Notes under the pieces: model-generated | Databases searched by the model: none | What the model was told of the DNA's origin: nothing | What the model saw: only the letters and a program-made list of their open reading frames with translations | Translations under genes and position numbers: made by a program | Shown here: in pieces, positions 31,347-38,570 of the stretch | Numbering within the stretch: the stretch's first letter is position 1 | How the letters are laid out: every line of letters starts with the position of its first letter | NCBI GenBank assembly: GCA_017470535.1 | Contig: JAFUYP010000015.1 | Location: 1-45,705, forward strand | Direction of reading: 5' to 3' | From: Ruminococcus sp. | Lineage (GTDB): Bacteria > Bacillota > Clostridia > Oscillospirales > Ruminococcaceae | Length of the DNA: 45,705 nt

Positions 31347-31769
31347 TTATTCCTTCGGATATTTTCCGCTATTGCCGTCTGATGAAGTATATTCCACCTT
31401 TGTCACAGCGCCGTTATCAAAGTAAAAATTGACCAGCCCTGAATCTATCGTACCCTTCACCGCATCGGAGATATATTTTTCAAGCTCCTGCTTTTCGTCA
31501 GGGCTTGCGAGGTTGAACCCCCACACGGCGTATGTCACAGGCTCACCCTCTGTCTCCTTCTGGGTGCAATAGGTCGCCGCCTGATAAAAAAGCTCCTTGG
31601 CAGCGCTGTCAGCATCAAACTCCTTTGCCTGCTCCTTCGCCTTTGCGCCGTTTATATCTATGCTCTCATCAGCCGCTTTACTGTCAGAAGATGAGTCGCC
31701 ATTTTCGCAGCCTGTGAGCATACAAAGTGCCATTACGCCCGCAAGCAGCAGCGTCAAATATTTTTTCAT
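31347..31769 (-). CDS. small secreted lipoprotein, unknown function
   Basis: 140 aa. The N-terminus MKKYLTLLLAGVMALCMLTG followed by Cys21 is a complete lipoprotein signal with lipobox LTGC. It is followed by a Ser/Asp-rich linker and a compact domain of about 95 residues (AKELFYQAATYCTQK to the end) that resembles the small globular domains of ruminococcal extracellular lipoproteins; I cannot name it. Start at ATG 31769 with GGAGG six bases upstream. It lies downstream of pilT behind an intrinsic terminator with no room for a separate promoter, so its expression depends on read-through. It may be a surface accessory of the pilus, from position only. Confidence 0.8.
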   Translation of the reverse strand: MKKYLTLLLAGVMALCMLTGCENGDSSSDSKAADESIDINGAKAKEQAKEFDADSAAKELFYQAATYCTQKETEGEPVTYAVWGFNLASPDEKQELEKYISDAVKGTIDSGLVNFYFDNGAVTKVEYTSSDGNSGKYPKE

Positions 31770-31782
31770 TGTCACCCTCCTC

Positions 31783-31813
31783 AAAAAGCCTGCCCCCGTT
31801 TTGCCGGGGGCAG
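31783..31813 (-). terminator. intrinsic terminator between pilT and the lipoprotein
   Basis: On the minus strand CTGCCCCCG, loop GCAAAA, CGGGGGCAG, then GC and TTTTT. It ends immediately before the lipoprotein ribosome binding site. Confidence 0.85.
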
Positions 31814-31824
31814 ATACAAAAGTG

Positions 31825-32895
31825 TTATTTCGATGCGATAAATCTCTTGAGCTCGCCTACGCTCAGGCACTTCTCGACAGCAACGTCCATAGAGATCTTT
31901 CTCTCCTTGACGAGCTTTGCAAGCTCCTGGTCAAGCGTCTGCATTCCGAACTGCTTACCTGTCTGCATAGCAGAACCGATAAGGTGTACCTTATCATCAC
32001 GGATCATAGCCTTGATGTTATCAGTAGCGTTGAGTATCTCGCAGCAAGCCACACGGCTCGTACCGTCCATTGTACGGCAGAGTGTCTGTGTACAGATACC
32101 TACAAGAACAGATGCAAGCTGAGTTCTTATCTGGTGCTGCTGGTGAGCCGGGAATACGTCGATGATACGGTCGATAGTCGAAGCCGCATCTGTTGTATGA
32201 AGTGTTGACATTACGAGGTGTCCTGTTTCAGCTGCGGTAACAGCTGCTTCGATAGTCTCGAAGTCACGCATTTCGCCGACGAGTATGATGTCCGGGTCCT
32301 CACGGAGCGCTGCACGAAGAGCCATTGAGAAGCTCGGTACGTCAGGACCTATCTCTCTCTGGTTCACCATACATCTCTTATGAGCGTGCATATACTCGAT
32401 AGGGTCTTCAACTGTGATTATGTGTGCAGACTTATGTATATTTACATGGTCTATCATAGCTGCAAGCGTTGTGGATTTACCGGAACCGGTAGGACCTGTT
32501 ACGAGCACAAGTCCACGGGGACGCATTGCAAATTCACCCAGTACAGGCGGAAGGTCAAGGTCTGCAAGTGTAGGTATATCGTTACGGAGCAGACGGATAG
32601 CGATAGCTGTATTGCCTCTCTGACGATATACATTGACTCTGTGACGGAAGCCTCTTGTAGATACATATGTAAAGTCAGTGTCGATATGATCCTTGATCTG
32701 CTGACGCTGCTTGTCGTTACACATATCCTCGCATATCTGCATTATTTCGATCTCTGTCATATCAGGGTAGCTTGAGAGCTTTCTCAGAGCGCCGCCCTGT
32801 CTTACTATCGGGGGGATACCCACTGTGAAGTGCAAGTCGGAGCATCCGAGCGCACGGGATTCATCAAGAATTTTGTTAATGTCAACTGCTGCCAT
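31825..32895 (-). CDS. pilT: PilT-type pilus retraction ATPase
   Basis: 356-aa secretion ATPase that powers pilus disassembly. The N-terminal PAS-like part begins MAAVDINKILDESRALGCSD with SDLHFTVG typical of PilT. Walker A is GPTGSGKST (134-142), the Asp box TVEDPIEYMH, Walker B DPDIILVGEMRD (about 200-211) and the His box GHLVMSTLHTTDA. No tetracysteine motif, which separates it from PilB. The C-terminus (GMQTLDQELAKLVKERKIS) is the conserved PilT tail. It follows pilB by 62 bases, so the two motors are co-transcribed. Its presence predicts a retractile pilus. Confidence 0.93.
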   Translation of the reverse strand: MAAVDINKILDESRALGCSDLHFTVGIPPIVRQGGALRKLSSYPDMTEIEIMQICEDMCNDKQRQQIKDHIDTDFTYVSTRGFRHRVNVYRQRGNTAIAIRLLRNDIPTLADLDLPPVLGEFAMRPRGLVLVTGPTGSGKSTTLAAMIDHVNIHKSAHIITVEDPIEYMHAHKRCMVNQREIGPDVPSFSMALRAALREDPDIILVGEMRDFETIEAAVTAAETGHLVMSTLHTTDAASTIDRIIDVFPAHQQHQIRTQLASVLVGICTQTLCRTMDGTSRVACCEILNATDNIKAMIRDDKVHLIGSAMQTGKQFGMQTLDQELAKLVKERKISMDVAVEKCLSVGELKRFIASK

Positions 32896-32957
32896 AATTG
32901 TTTTCCTCCATTGAAATTTATTTTAGGGGCGCTATATCTCTGACCCCTTATATACGA

Positions 32958-34637
32958 TCATACCGCATAGGTTACACGGATAAGCTCACCGATAGATGTT
33001 CTTCCCTGCTGAACGAGCTTGGATACGTTATCACGAAGCAGCAGGCAGCCCTGCTTTTTAGCAAGCTCCTGTATCTCGGTAGCTCTTGCGCCTGATGTGA
33101 TAAGCTCCATCATCTCAGGGGTATTGAGAAGTATCTCATGGATAGCTGTTCTGCCCTTATAGCCCATATTGTTGCACTTAGGACAGCCGACTGCATCATA
33201 CACCTCGATAGAGTGGTCGATGCCCATAAGCTCGTTATCCTGCTCGGTAGACATTCTTGCCTTTTTACATTCGGGACACAGCACCTTAGTAAGACGCTGT
33301 GCTACTATACCGATAAGCGATGTTGCCACCATGTATGCCTCAACGCCCATATCAACAAGTCTTGTTACCGTTGACGATGCGTCGTTGGTATGCAGTGTCG
33401 AAAGCACCAGGTGCCCCGTGATAGCCGCTCTGATAGCGATAGACGCAGTCTCAGAGTCACGCATCTCACCGACCATTATGATGTCAGGGTCCTGACGGAG
33501 GATAGAACGCAGTGCTGCATCGAACGTCATGCCTGCCTTGTCATTTATCTGACACTGGTTGATATTGTCGATCTTCTTTTCGACAGGGTCTTCGACGGTG
33601 ATAACGTTAAGATTAGGCTTAGCGATCTCACCGAGAGCTGCGTAAAGAGTAGTAGATTTACCTGAACCGGTAGGTCCTGTTACCAGAACAACGCCCTGCG
33701 GAACTTTCAGGCAGGAAACGAATCTTTCATAGTTATAGTCGGTCATACCAAGGTCCTGTATCTTTCTTACAGAGCCGTCGCCGGCGAGGATACGGAGTAC
33801 GACCTTTTCGCCGTAAACCATAGGAAGATTAGATACACGAAGGTCAACGGTAGTGCCGTCGATGACCTGCGACATACGGCCGTCCTGCGGTATACGCTTT
33901 TCTGCGATGTTCATACCGCTCAGGATCTTGAAACGTGTTACCAGCGCATTATGGAGCGCCGGGGAAAGTGTCATAAGCTCGATAAGGTCGGAGTTTATTC
34001 TTATCCTTATCTTTGTCTTGTCCTTGAAGGGCTCTATATGTATATCCGTGCAGTCCTGACGGTAGGAGTTCTCAACTATCGCAGTTGCGAGCTTAACGAT
34101 AGGCGCAGAATCTATCCTGTCAGCAGACAGGTCGATGTCATTGAGGTCGATATCTTCTTCTTCTGCAAGCTCTTCTTCTGCCGCCTGAACAACGGCGCTC
34201 GCCTGACCCTCCGAATACATCTTGCCTATCGCCTTGGATATAGCTGACTTTGTTGCAAGCACCGGGTTGATGCTGCACCCCGTAACAACTCTCAGGTCTT
34301 CAAACACATAGAAGTTGATAGGGTCGTTTGTAGCGACCGTCATTCTCTTGCCCATTTTGCTTACACCAATAACGGTGTACTTTCTTGCGGTTGCCTCTGG
34401 TATCTTCTTGACAACATCCGGCAGGAGAGTCGTAGCATCAAGGTCACAGTACGGAACATTCAGTCTTTCCGCAAGTACCTTTGCGAAGTCCTCCTCAGAG
34501 ATAAAGTTCATCTCGGTGATAATGTCACCGAACAGCTTACCCTTTGATTCCTTCTGTTTGGCAAGTACCTGCTGCAGCTGTTCTTCAGTGATAAGATTCT
34601 TTTCAACAAGATACTGTCCAATTGGTCCGTTTCTCAT
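32958..34637 (-). CDS. pilB: PilB/GspE-type pilus assembly ATPase
   Basis: 559-aa extension ATPase. The N-terminal MshEN-type domain (MRNGPIGQYLVEKNLITEEQ, residues 1 to about 150) is followed by an acidic linker (EEELAEEEDIDLNDIDLS) and the ATPase core with DIHIEP, Walker A GPTGSGKST (320-328), Asp box VITVEDPVE, Walker B DPDIIMVGEMRDSETA and His box GHLVLSTLHTND. The zinc-binding tetracysteine VLCPECK...GCPKCN near 453-495 is present, as in PilB/GspE. MshEN domains often bind c-di-GMP, which would tie this motor to the nearby EAL protein; whether this one does is untested. Start ATG 34637 with AAGGAG nine bases before. Confidence 0.94.
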   Translation of the reverse strand: MRNGPIGQYLVEKNLITEEQLQQVLAKQKESKGKLFGDIITEMNFISEEDFAKVLAERLNVPYCDLDATTLLPDVVKKIPEATARKYTVIGVSKMGKRMTVATNDPINFYVFEDLRVVTGCSINPVLATKSAISKAIGKMYSEGQASAVVQAAEEELAEEEDIDLNDIDLSADRIDSAPIVKLATAIVENSYRQDCTDIHIEPFKDKTKIRIRINSDLIELMTLSPALHNALVTRFKILSGMNIAEKRIPQDGRMSQVIDGTTVDLRVSNLPMVYGEKVVLRILAGDGSVRKIQDLGMTDYNYERFVSCLKVPQGVVLVTGPTGSGKSTTLYAALGEIAKPNLNVITVEDPVEKKIDNINQCQINDKAGMTFDAALRSILRQDPDIIMVGEMRDSETASIAIRAAITGHLVLSTLHTNDASSTVTRLVDMGVEAYMVATSLIGIVAQRLTKVLCPECKKARMSTEQDNELMGIDHSIEVYDAVGCPKCNNMGYKGRTAIHEILLNTPEMMELITSGARATEIQELAKKQGCLLLRDNVSKLVQQGRTSIGELIRVTYAV

Positions 34638-34729
34638 AGGTTTAAACTCCTTCTCGCAGCCGAGGTTTTTGCAAAAGGGTTGACCCCCGGGGCATTGCTG
34701 CGTAATGTCCCTTTATTTATAAATACTAC

Positions 34730-34758
34730 TTGTAAAATTTATCAGAATGTGTTAAAAT
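34730..34758 (+). promoter_or_regulatory. promoter of pilD with 5' leader hairpin
   Basis: TTGTAA (34730-34735), 17-base spacer, TAAAAT (34753-34758). The RNA would begin with a hairpin whose arms ATAGGCAA (34763-34770) and TTGCCTAT (34797-34804) pair perfectly; AAGGAGG for pilD follows. The hairpin may protect the mRNA end or regulate. I found no match to c-di-GMP riboswitch consensus. Confidence 0.7.
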
Positions 34759-34827
34759 ATAAATAGGCAACACCACCGAGCCACCGGTTACAGCCTTTGC
34801 CTATATCAACACTAAGGAGGATAAAAA

Positions 34828-35655
34828 ATGTCTGAACTTCTACCATATTACATTGTGATATACACATTTGTATTTTTGTTCGGCGCATCTATCGGCAGCT
34901 TTTTAAATGTCTGCATCTACCGTCTGCCGAAGGAGGAATCGCTCATAAAGCGCAACTCCCACTGCATGACCTGCGGAGAGGAGATAAAGCGCCGTGATCT
35001 TATACCGATAGTCAGCTGGTGCCTGCTCAAAGGCAAGTGCCGCAGCTGCGGGGCACCTATCTCGCCACGCTACACTATCGTAGAGGCTCTCAACGCTATT
35101 CTTTATCTCGGCATCTTCATATACTTTGATGTAATGCAGACGCCGATACACGCAATACTTGTGTGCCTTTTATATTCAGCGCTCATCGTTGTATTCTTTA
35201 TGGACTGGGACACACAGCTCATCTCAAACTATGTGGTCATCTTCATAGCACTTTTAGCGGTGCTTGAATATTTCTTCTCAGATCATAATTTCATTATCGA
35301 CCGCTTCGGTATGCCGGTAGACCACCCATACGGACAAATGCTTATAGGAATGTTCGCCGTAAGCGTACCGCTGCTTGCGATAGAGCTGCTCTCAAAGGGC
35401 AGAGCTATGGGCAGAGGTGATGTTTACCTCATGGCAGCGTGCGGACTGTTCTTAGGTGTCAAGGGCGCTGTCGTTGCGATATTCATAGGACTTATAACAG
35501 GCTCTGTCGCCGGAATGATACAAAAGCACAAAAGCGGCGATTCGGTATTCGCATTCGGTCCGTGGTTATCTGTCGGAGTTGCAGTAGCAGCTATCTGGGG
35601 ACAGCAGCTCGGCAACTGGTACTTAAACTTCTCGGGACTCGGCGCTCCGGAATAA
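34828..35655 (+). CDS. pilD: prepilin peptidase PilD (A24 family)
   Basis: 275-aa polytopic membrane enzyme that cleaves prepilin leaders and N-methylates the new N-terminus. The methylase domain begins GASIGSFLNVCIYRLPKEES and has the zinc tetracysteine (C46, C49, C71, C74) in CMTC and CRSC. The peptidase aspartates are in MDWDTQLI (D126/D128 region) and in GRGD (D198). It is bifunctional by motif content. It is divergent from pilB, with its own promoter and terminator. It should process the prepilin-like proteins at 35797-38553. Confidence 0.94.
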   Translation: MSELLPYYIVIYTFVFLFGASIGSFLNVCIYRLPKEESLIKRNSHCMTCGEEIKRRDLIPIVSWCLLKGKCRSCGAPISPRYTIVEALNAILYLGIFIYFDVMQTPIHAILVCLLYSALIVVFFMDWDTQLISNYVVIFIALLAVLEYFFSDHNFIIDRFGMPVDHPYGQMLIGMFAVSVPLLAIELLSKGRAMGRGDVYLMAACGLFLGVKGAVVAIFIGLITGSVAGMIQKHKSGDSVFAFGPWLSVGVAVAAIWGQQLGNWYLNFSGLGAPE

Positions 35656-35670
35656 TATACATAATATATC

Positions 35671-35698
35671 CCCGGTCATAAAGACCGGGAATTTTTTT
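35671..35698 (+). terminator. terminator of pilD
   Basis: CCCGGTC (35671-35677), loop ATAAA, GACCGGG (35683-35689), followed by AA and seven T. Confidence 0.93.
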
Positions 35699-35711
35699 CG
35701 CACCTGTTACT

Positions 35712-35756
35712 GAAAAAATCCTCTTAACTTGTTTTGCAAGATAAGGGGATTTTTTC
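35712..35756. terminator. bidirectional terminator between pilD and the pilin operon
   Basis: GAAAAAATCCTCTTA pairs with TAAGGGGATTTTTTC over 15 positions (one G-U), with an inner CTTG/CAAG stem. T-runs exist on both strands, suiting the convergent genes. A second hairpin (GCAGACAG/CTGTCTGC) lies between it and the minus-strand stop codon. Confidence 0.88.
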
Positions 35757-35796
35757 AGCAGACAGACATCTCTGCCTGTCTGCGAAAAATCATTCA

Positions 35797-37686
35797 TCAG
35801 CTTGTTGTGATCGTTACATTGTAGAATCCTGTCGGAAGAGCCGAGAGGTCACTCTGTACCTGGCTCGCATTGATCCTTACAGGGAATGTAATGCTTCCGC
35901 CTGCCGGTATCTTACCGGGGTCAGCAGATGATTTAAGAGTAACAGTATTGCCTGACTGAGATGCGCTTATATACCATTCAGAGCTGTTTACTGATGCGCC
36001 GGAAGGAAGTGTGATCTTAGCCTCCCAGTCACCCTTAATGCTTGATGTACCGTTAACGATCGTTACATTGTAGTAGCATACGCCCCACCATGCGTACTGC
36101 GGAGCAGATATAGTAGCTGTTACGTTTGATGCAGGCTTATCCTTGAACTTAGCGACAAACTTTACATTGCCCGAAACTGTGTAGTTGTTTATAGGAGTTG
36201 AGCCTGCATACCAGTTATCAAATACCTTATCAGGATCAGTAGATGCAGGTATTGTCGCAGGTATCACAGCACCGCCGGATTCACCGGTCTTGCCGCCTGT
36301 GACGTACTGTGTCATCGCACCGTCTACCGAGCCGTTTATCTCGAACTCTACCTTGTACTTATCAATTACATCAGGATAGAACTCATATGTGTTGGACGAA
36401 GGCGGAGTAGAAGTAGATACGCAGTTTACAGTTGAGATCTCGTTACCTGAACCGTCATACCACTTATAATACTGTGTATTCGGGTCATAGGTAGGCGCAG
36501 GCGCCTGATCGACAGCCGAAATACCGTCTGCGACCTGAACGGTGATTATCTCAGAGCCGTCCACATCATAGAATATTGCATCATGCCATACAAAGCCCGA
36601 GTCTGCAACGTAGCATATCGTGAATATCGTATCCTGGTTTATCGGGTAGGTAGTCGGGTCAACCGCACCTGTACCGTCAGAGAAGTAGTAGCTTGTAAAG
36701 CCTACTCTTGAACCAAGCGAAGGTATCTGAGCGTTAGTCAGGCACTTGCCGGCCTCTACCTTTAAAGGTGAGCCGTAGACCTGACCTGCAAATGAAGGGT
36801 CAGTATCGCTGTACTGGAATGTTACCGAATACTTCAGAGCTTCGTTTGTCTTTGACACCTTATAGAAGATATATGTGTACTTGTTGTTCGGGTCAACGTC
36901 AGAGAAATACTTCTGCTGCTGTGTTGTAAGACCCGAAGGGTATGTCAGCTGATTGGGATACTTTGTGTAATCAGGTGCTGTATCAAAGTCAACAACGTCA
37001 TTTATGATATAGGAATCTGCATTGTCGATGTTGATGTTTACCAGATCGAAGTATCTGCTTGCCTTGTACTCGGGGTCAGTAGCCTTTACATAGTCTGAGC
37101 CGTTATACTCCATCTCATACGACTCAATATCGAAGTTTAGCATCGCATAGCCGTCGGTGGACTTAACGTCAAGACCGATGTCATAGGTGTAGTTGCCGTA
37201 GATATTTTCACCGACTGTACCTGTTGAAGCCTTAGTGAGATCAAGCACGTTCGCAGCACCAATATCCGAAATATTGTAGATAGCGCCCTTGCAGTGCTTT
37301 CTGCCTGCAACTGTTGCACTGTCGCCCGGGTAATCGCTGAGTGCCGAGCCACGCAGGTTTGTGTTGTCGATTATCATTACATCTGTGAATCCGACGTCGC
37401 AAAGACCGACCTTAGCGGCATTGTTGCCGGAGGGTGTTATCTGCGGAACGCCCTTGTAGTTTTCAAGCACCAGTACATTGGTAGCATATCGTGTTTTATC
37501 CTCAACATAGCTTATCATAGTTTCGCCGGCTGTCTTTGTGTTGACAGTGTCGAGCGTGTCATGATAAACATTTCTTATCGGATCCATAAGCTGGAGTATT
37601 GCGCCCATCATCAGTGTGAGGAGCGCTATAACAACGACCAGCTCAATGAGGGTAAAACCTGAATTATTCTTTTTTGCCTTATTCAT
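35797..37686 (-). CDS. giant prepilin with InlB-type repeat and CBM2-like C-terminal domain
   Basis: 629-aa pilin-like protein. The N-terminus MNKAKKNNSG followed by FTLIELVVVIALL is a type III prepilin signal (cleavage after Gly10, Glu at +5), then the pilin helix. The exported part is far longer than a pilin. Residues about 290-440 hold repeated beta segments with YFSDGTG and WHDAIFYDVDG. Residues 443-520 look like an InlB/Flg_new repeat (VEFEINGSVDGAMTQYV to VFDNWYAGSTPIN and VKFVAKF). Residues 521-629 resemble a family 2-type carbohydrate-binding module (YAWWGVCYYNVTIVN, GDWEAKITLPSG, SGNTVTL, IPAGGSITFPVRI). The domain call is by eye and weaker than the pilin call. Last gene of the pilus operon, AAGGAGG before the ATG. 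Confidence 0.85.
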   Translation of the reverse strand: MNKAKKNNSGFTLIELVVVIALLTLMMGAILQLMDPIRNVYHDTLDTVNTKTAGETMISYVEDKTRYATNVLVLENYKGVPQITPSGNNAAKVGLCDVGFTDVMIIDNTNLRGSALSDYPGDSATVAGRKHCKGAIYNISDIGAANVLDLTKASTGTVGENIYGNYTYDIGLDVKSTDGYAMLNFDIESYEMEYNGSDYVKATDPEYKASRYFDLVNINIDNADSYIINDVVDFDTAPDYTKYPNQLTYPSGLTTQQQKYFSDVDPNNKYTYIFYKVSKTNEALKYSVTFQYSDTDPSFAGQVYGSPLKVEAGKCLTNAQIPSLGSRVGFTSYYFSDGTGAVDPTTYPINQDTIFTICYVADSGFVWHDAIFYDVDGSEIITVQVADGISAVDQAPAPTYDPNTQYYKWYDGSGNEISTVNCVSTSTPPSSNTYEFYPDVIDKYKVEFEINGSVDGAMTQYVTGGKTGESGGAVIPATIPASTDPDKVFDNWYAGSTPINNYTVSGNVKFVAKFKDKPASNVTATISAPQYAWWGVCYYNVTIVNGTSSIKGDWEAKITLPSGASVNSSEWYISASQSGNTVTLKSSADPGKIPAGGSITFPVRINASQVQSDLSALPTGFYNVTITTS

Positions 37687-37701
37687 AGTTCACCCTCCTT
37701 T

Positions 37702-38553
37702 TTACATAAGTGAGTACTCAGGGTACTTAGCTGCCATATCAGCCTTGTTGTAGTAATCAGTACCGTCGTAGTAGATCTCTAAGTAGCCTGTCAGGTTGCC
37801 CGATTCGTCCTTATCGCAGAAGTAATCGAAGTTGCCTGTATCAAGCTCAAGATCTCTGCCCGGCATAGGTGAATATGTCGTGCTGTGGTAGTAGTCGTTA
37901 TTGTACTCGCCGTACATAAAGATGCTTGTACCTGTAAATGCCTTTATGTCGATACCGAACTGGAGCGATACCTTACCGGTATTGTCAGCCATGTTCTTGT
38001 GACAGTAGTGGTAGCCGCTGTAGTTGCCGTCTGAACCATAGCAGGTAACGCCCTCTGCCTCGTTGAAGTATACCTCCAGATCCTGGTCAACACCGCTGTA
38101 ATTATGGAATCTTACCCAGTACTTACCTGATGCCGGGTCGAATGCCGTGTTGCTGTCAGGCTGGAAGAATCTCATGTTATACTTAGCTGTGTTATCCTTA
38201 TATCCGGCATTTGCCTGATAAGCATAAACGCTGTCATTTGAGAAGTAGAAAGAGTTTCCTCTTGAATTGCCGTCAGTATCTCTTGCGAAGTCAACTTTAA
38301 GAACAACGTTATTTGAGCCGTTTAGCCTGTACTTAGCCACTTTGTTATCAAAAAGCGTCTTCTTGTCATCATAATTCTCGGCGCTGTTCATCTGCATCTG
38401 GATCTCTTCACCAGCATAATAGCTTTCCTTGTTGCTCTTCAACGCAAAGAGTATGGAAGTAAACAACACCGCACAGGTAATTGCGAAAAGTGCCGTTGCC
38501 ACGATTATCTCGACAAGAGTCATTCCTTTTTCAACTTTTTTAAGTTTCATCAT
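37702..38553 (-). CDS. type IV prepilin-like protein (PilV/minor pilin type)
   Basis: 283 aa. MMKLKKVEKG followed by MTLVEIIVATALFAITCAVL is a prepilin leader and hydrophobic helix, with cleavage predicted after Gly10 and Glu at +5. The C-terminal domain of about 245 residues is rich in Tyr, Asn and Asp (NYSGYHYCHKNMAD, YGEYNNDYYHST), with cysteines that could form disulfides. AGGAGG lies seven bases before ATG 38553; a further frame extension upstream is unlikely. It ends 16 bases before the large prepilin starts. The MTLVEIIVA form is typical of PilV/minor pseudopilins that prime or cap the filament. Confidence 0.88.
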   Translation of the reverse strand: MMKLKKVEKGMTLVEIIVATALFAITCAVLFTSILFALKSNKESYYAGEEIQMQMNSAENYDDKKTLFDNKVAKYRLNGSNNVVLKVDFARDTDGNSRGNSFYFSNDSVYAYQANAGYKDNTAKYNMRFFQPDSNTAFDPASGKYWVRFHNYSGVDQDLEVYFNEAEGVTCYGSDGNYSGYHYCHKNMADNTGKVSLQFGIDIKAFTGTSIFMYGEYNNDYYHSTTYSPMPGRDLELDTGNFDYFCDKDESGNLTGYLEIYYDGTDYYNKADMAAKYPEYSLM

Positions 38554-38570
38554 CAGAACGCCTCCTCTCA

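Noticed and set aside
34735..34827. c-di-GMP riboswitch in front of pilD
   Set aside because: Tempting because of the pilus context, but the leader has only a single hairpin and none of the conserved GEMM motifs.
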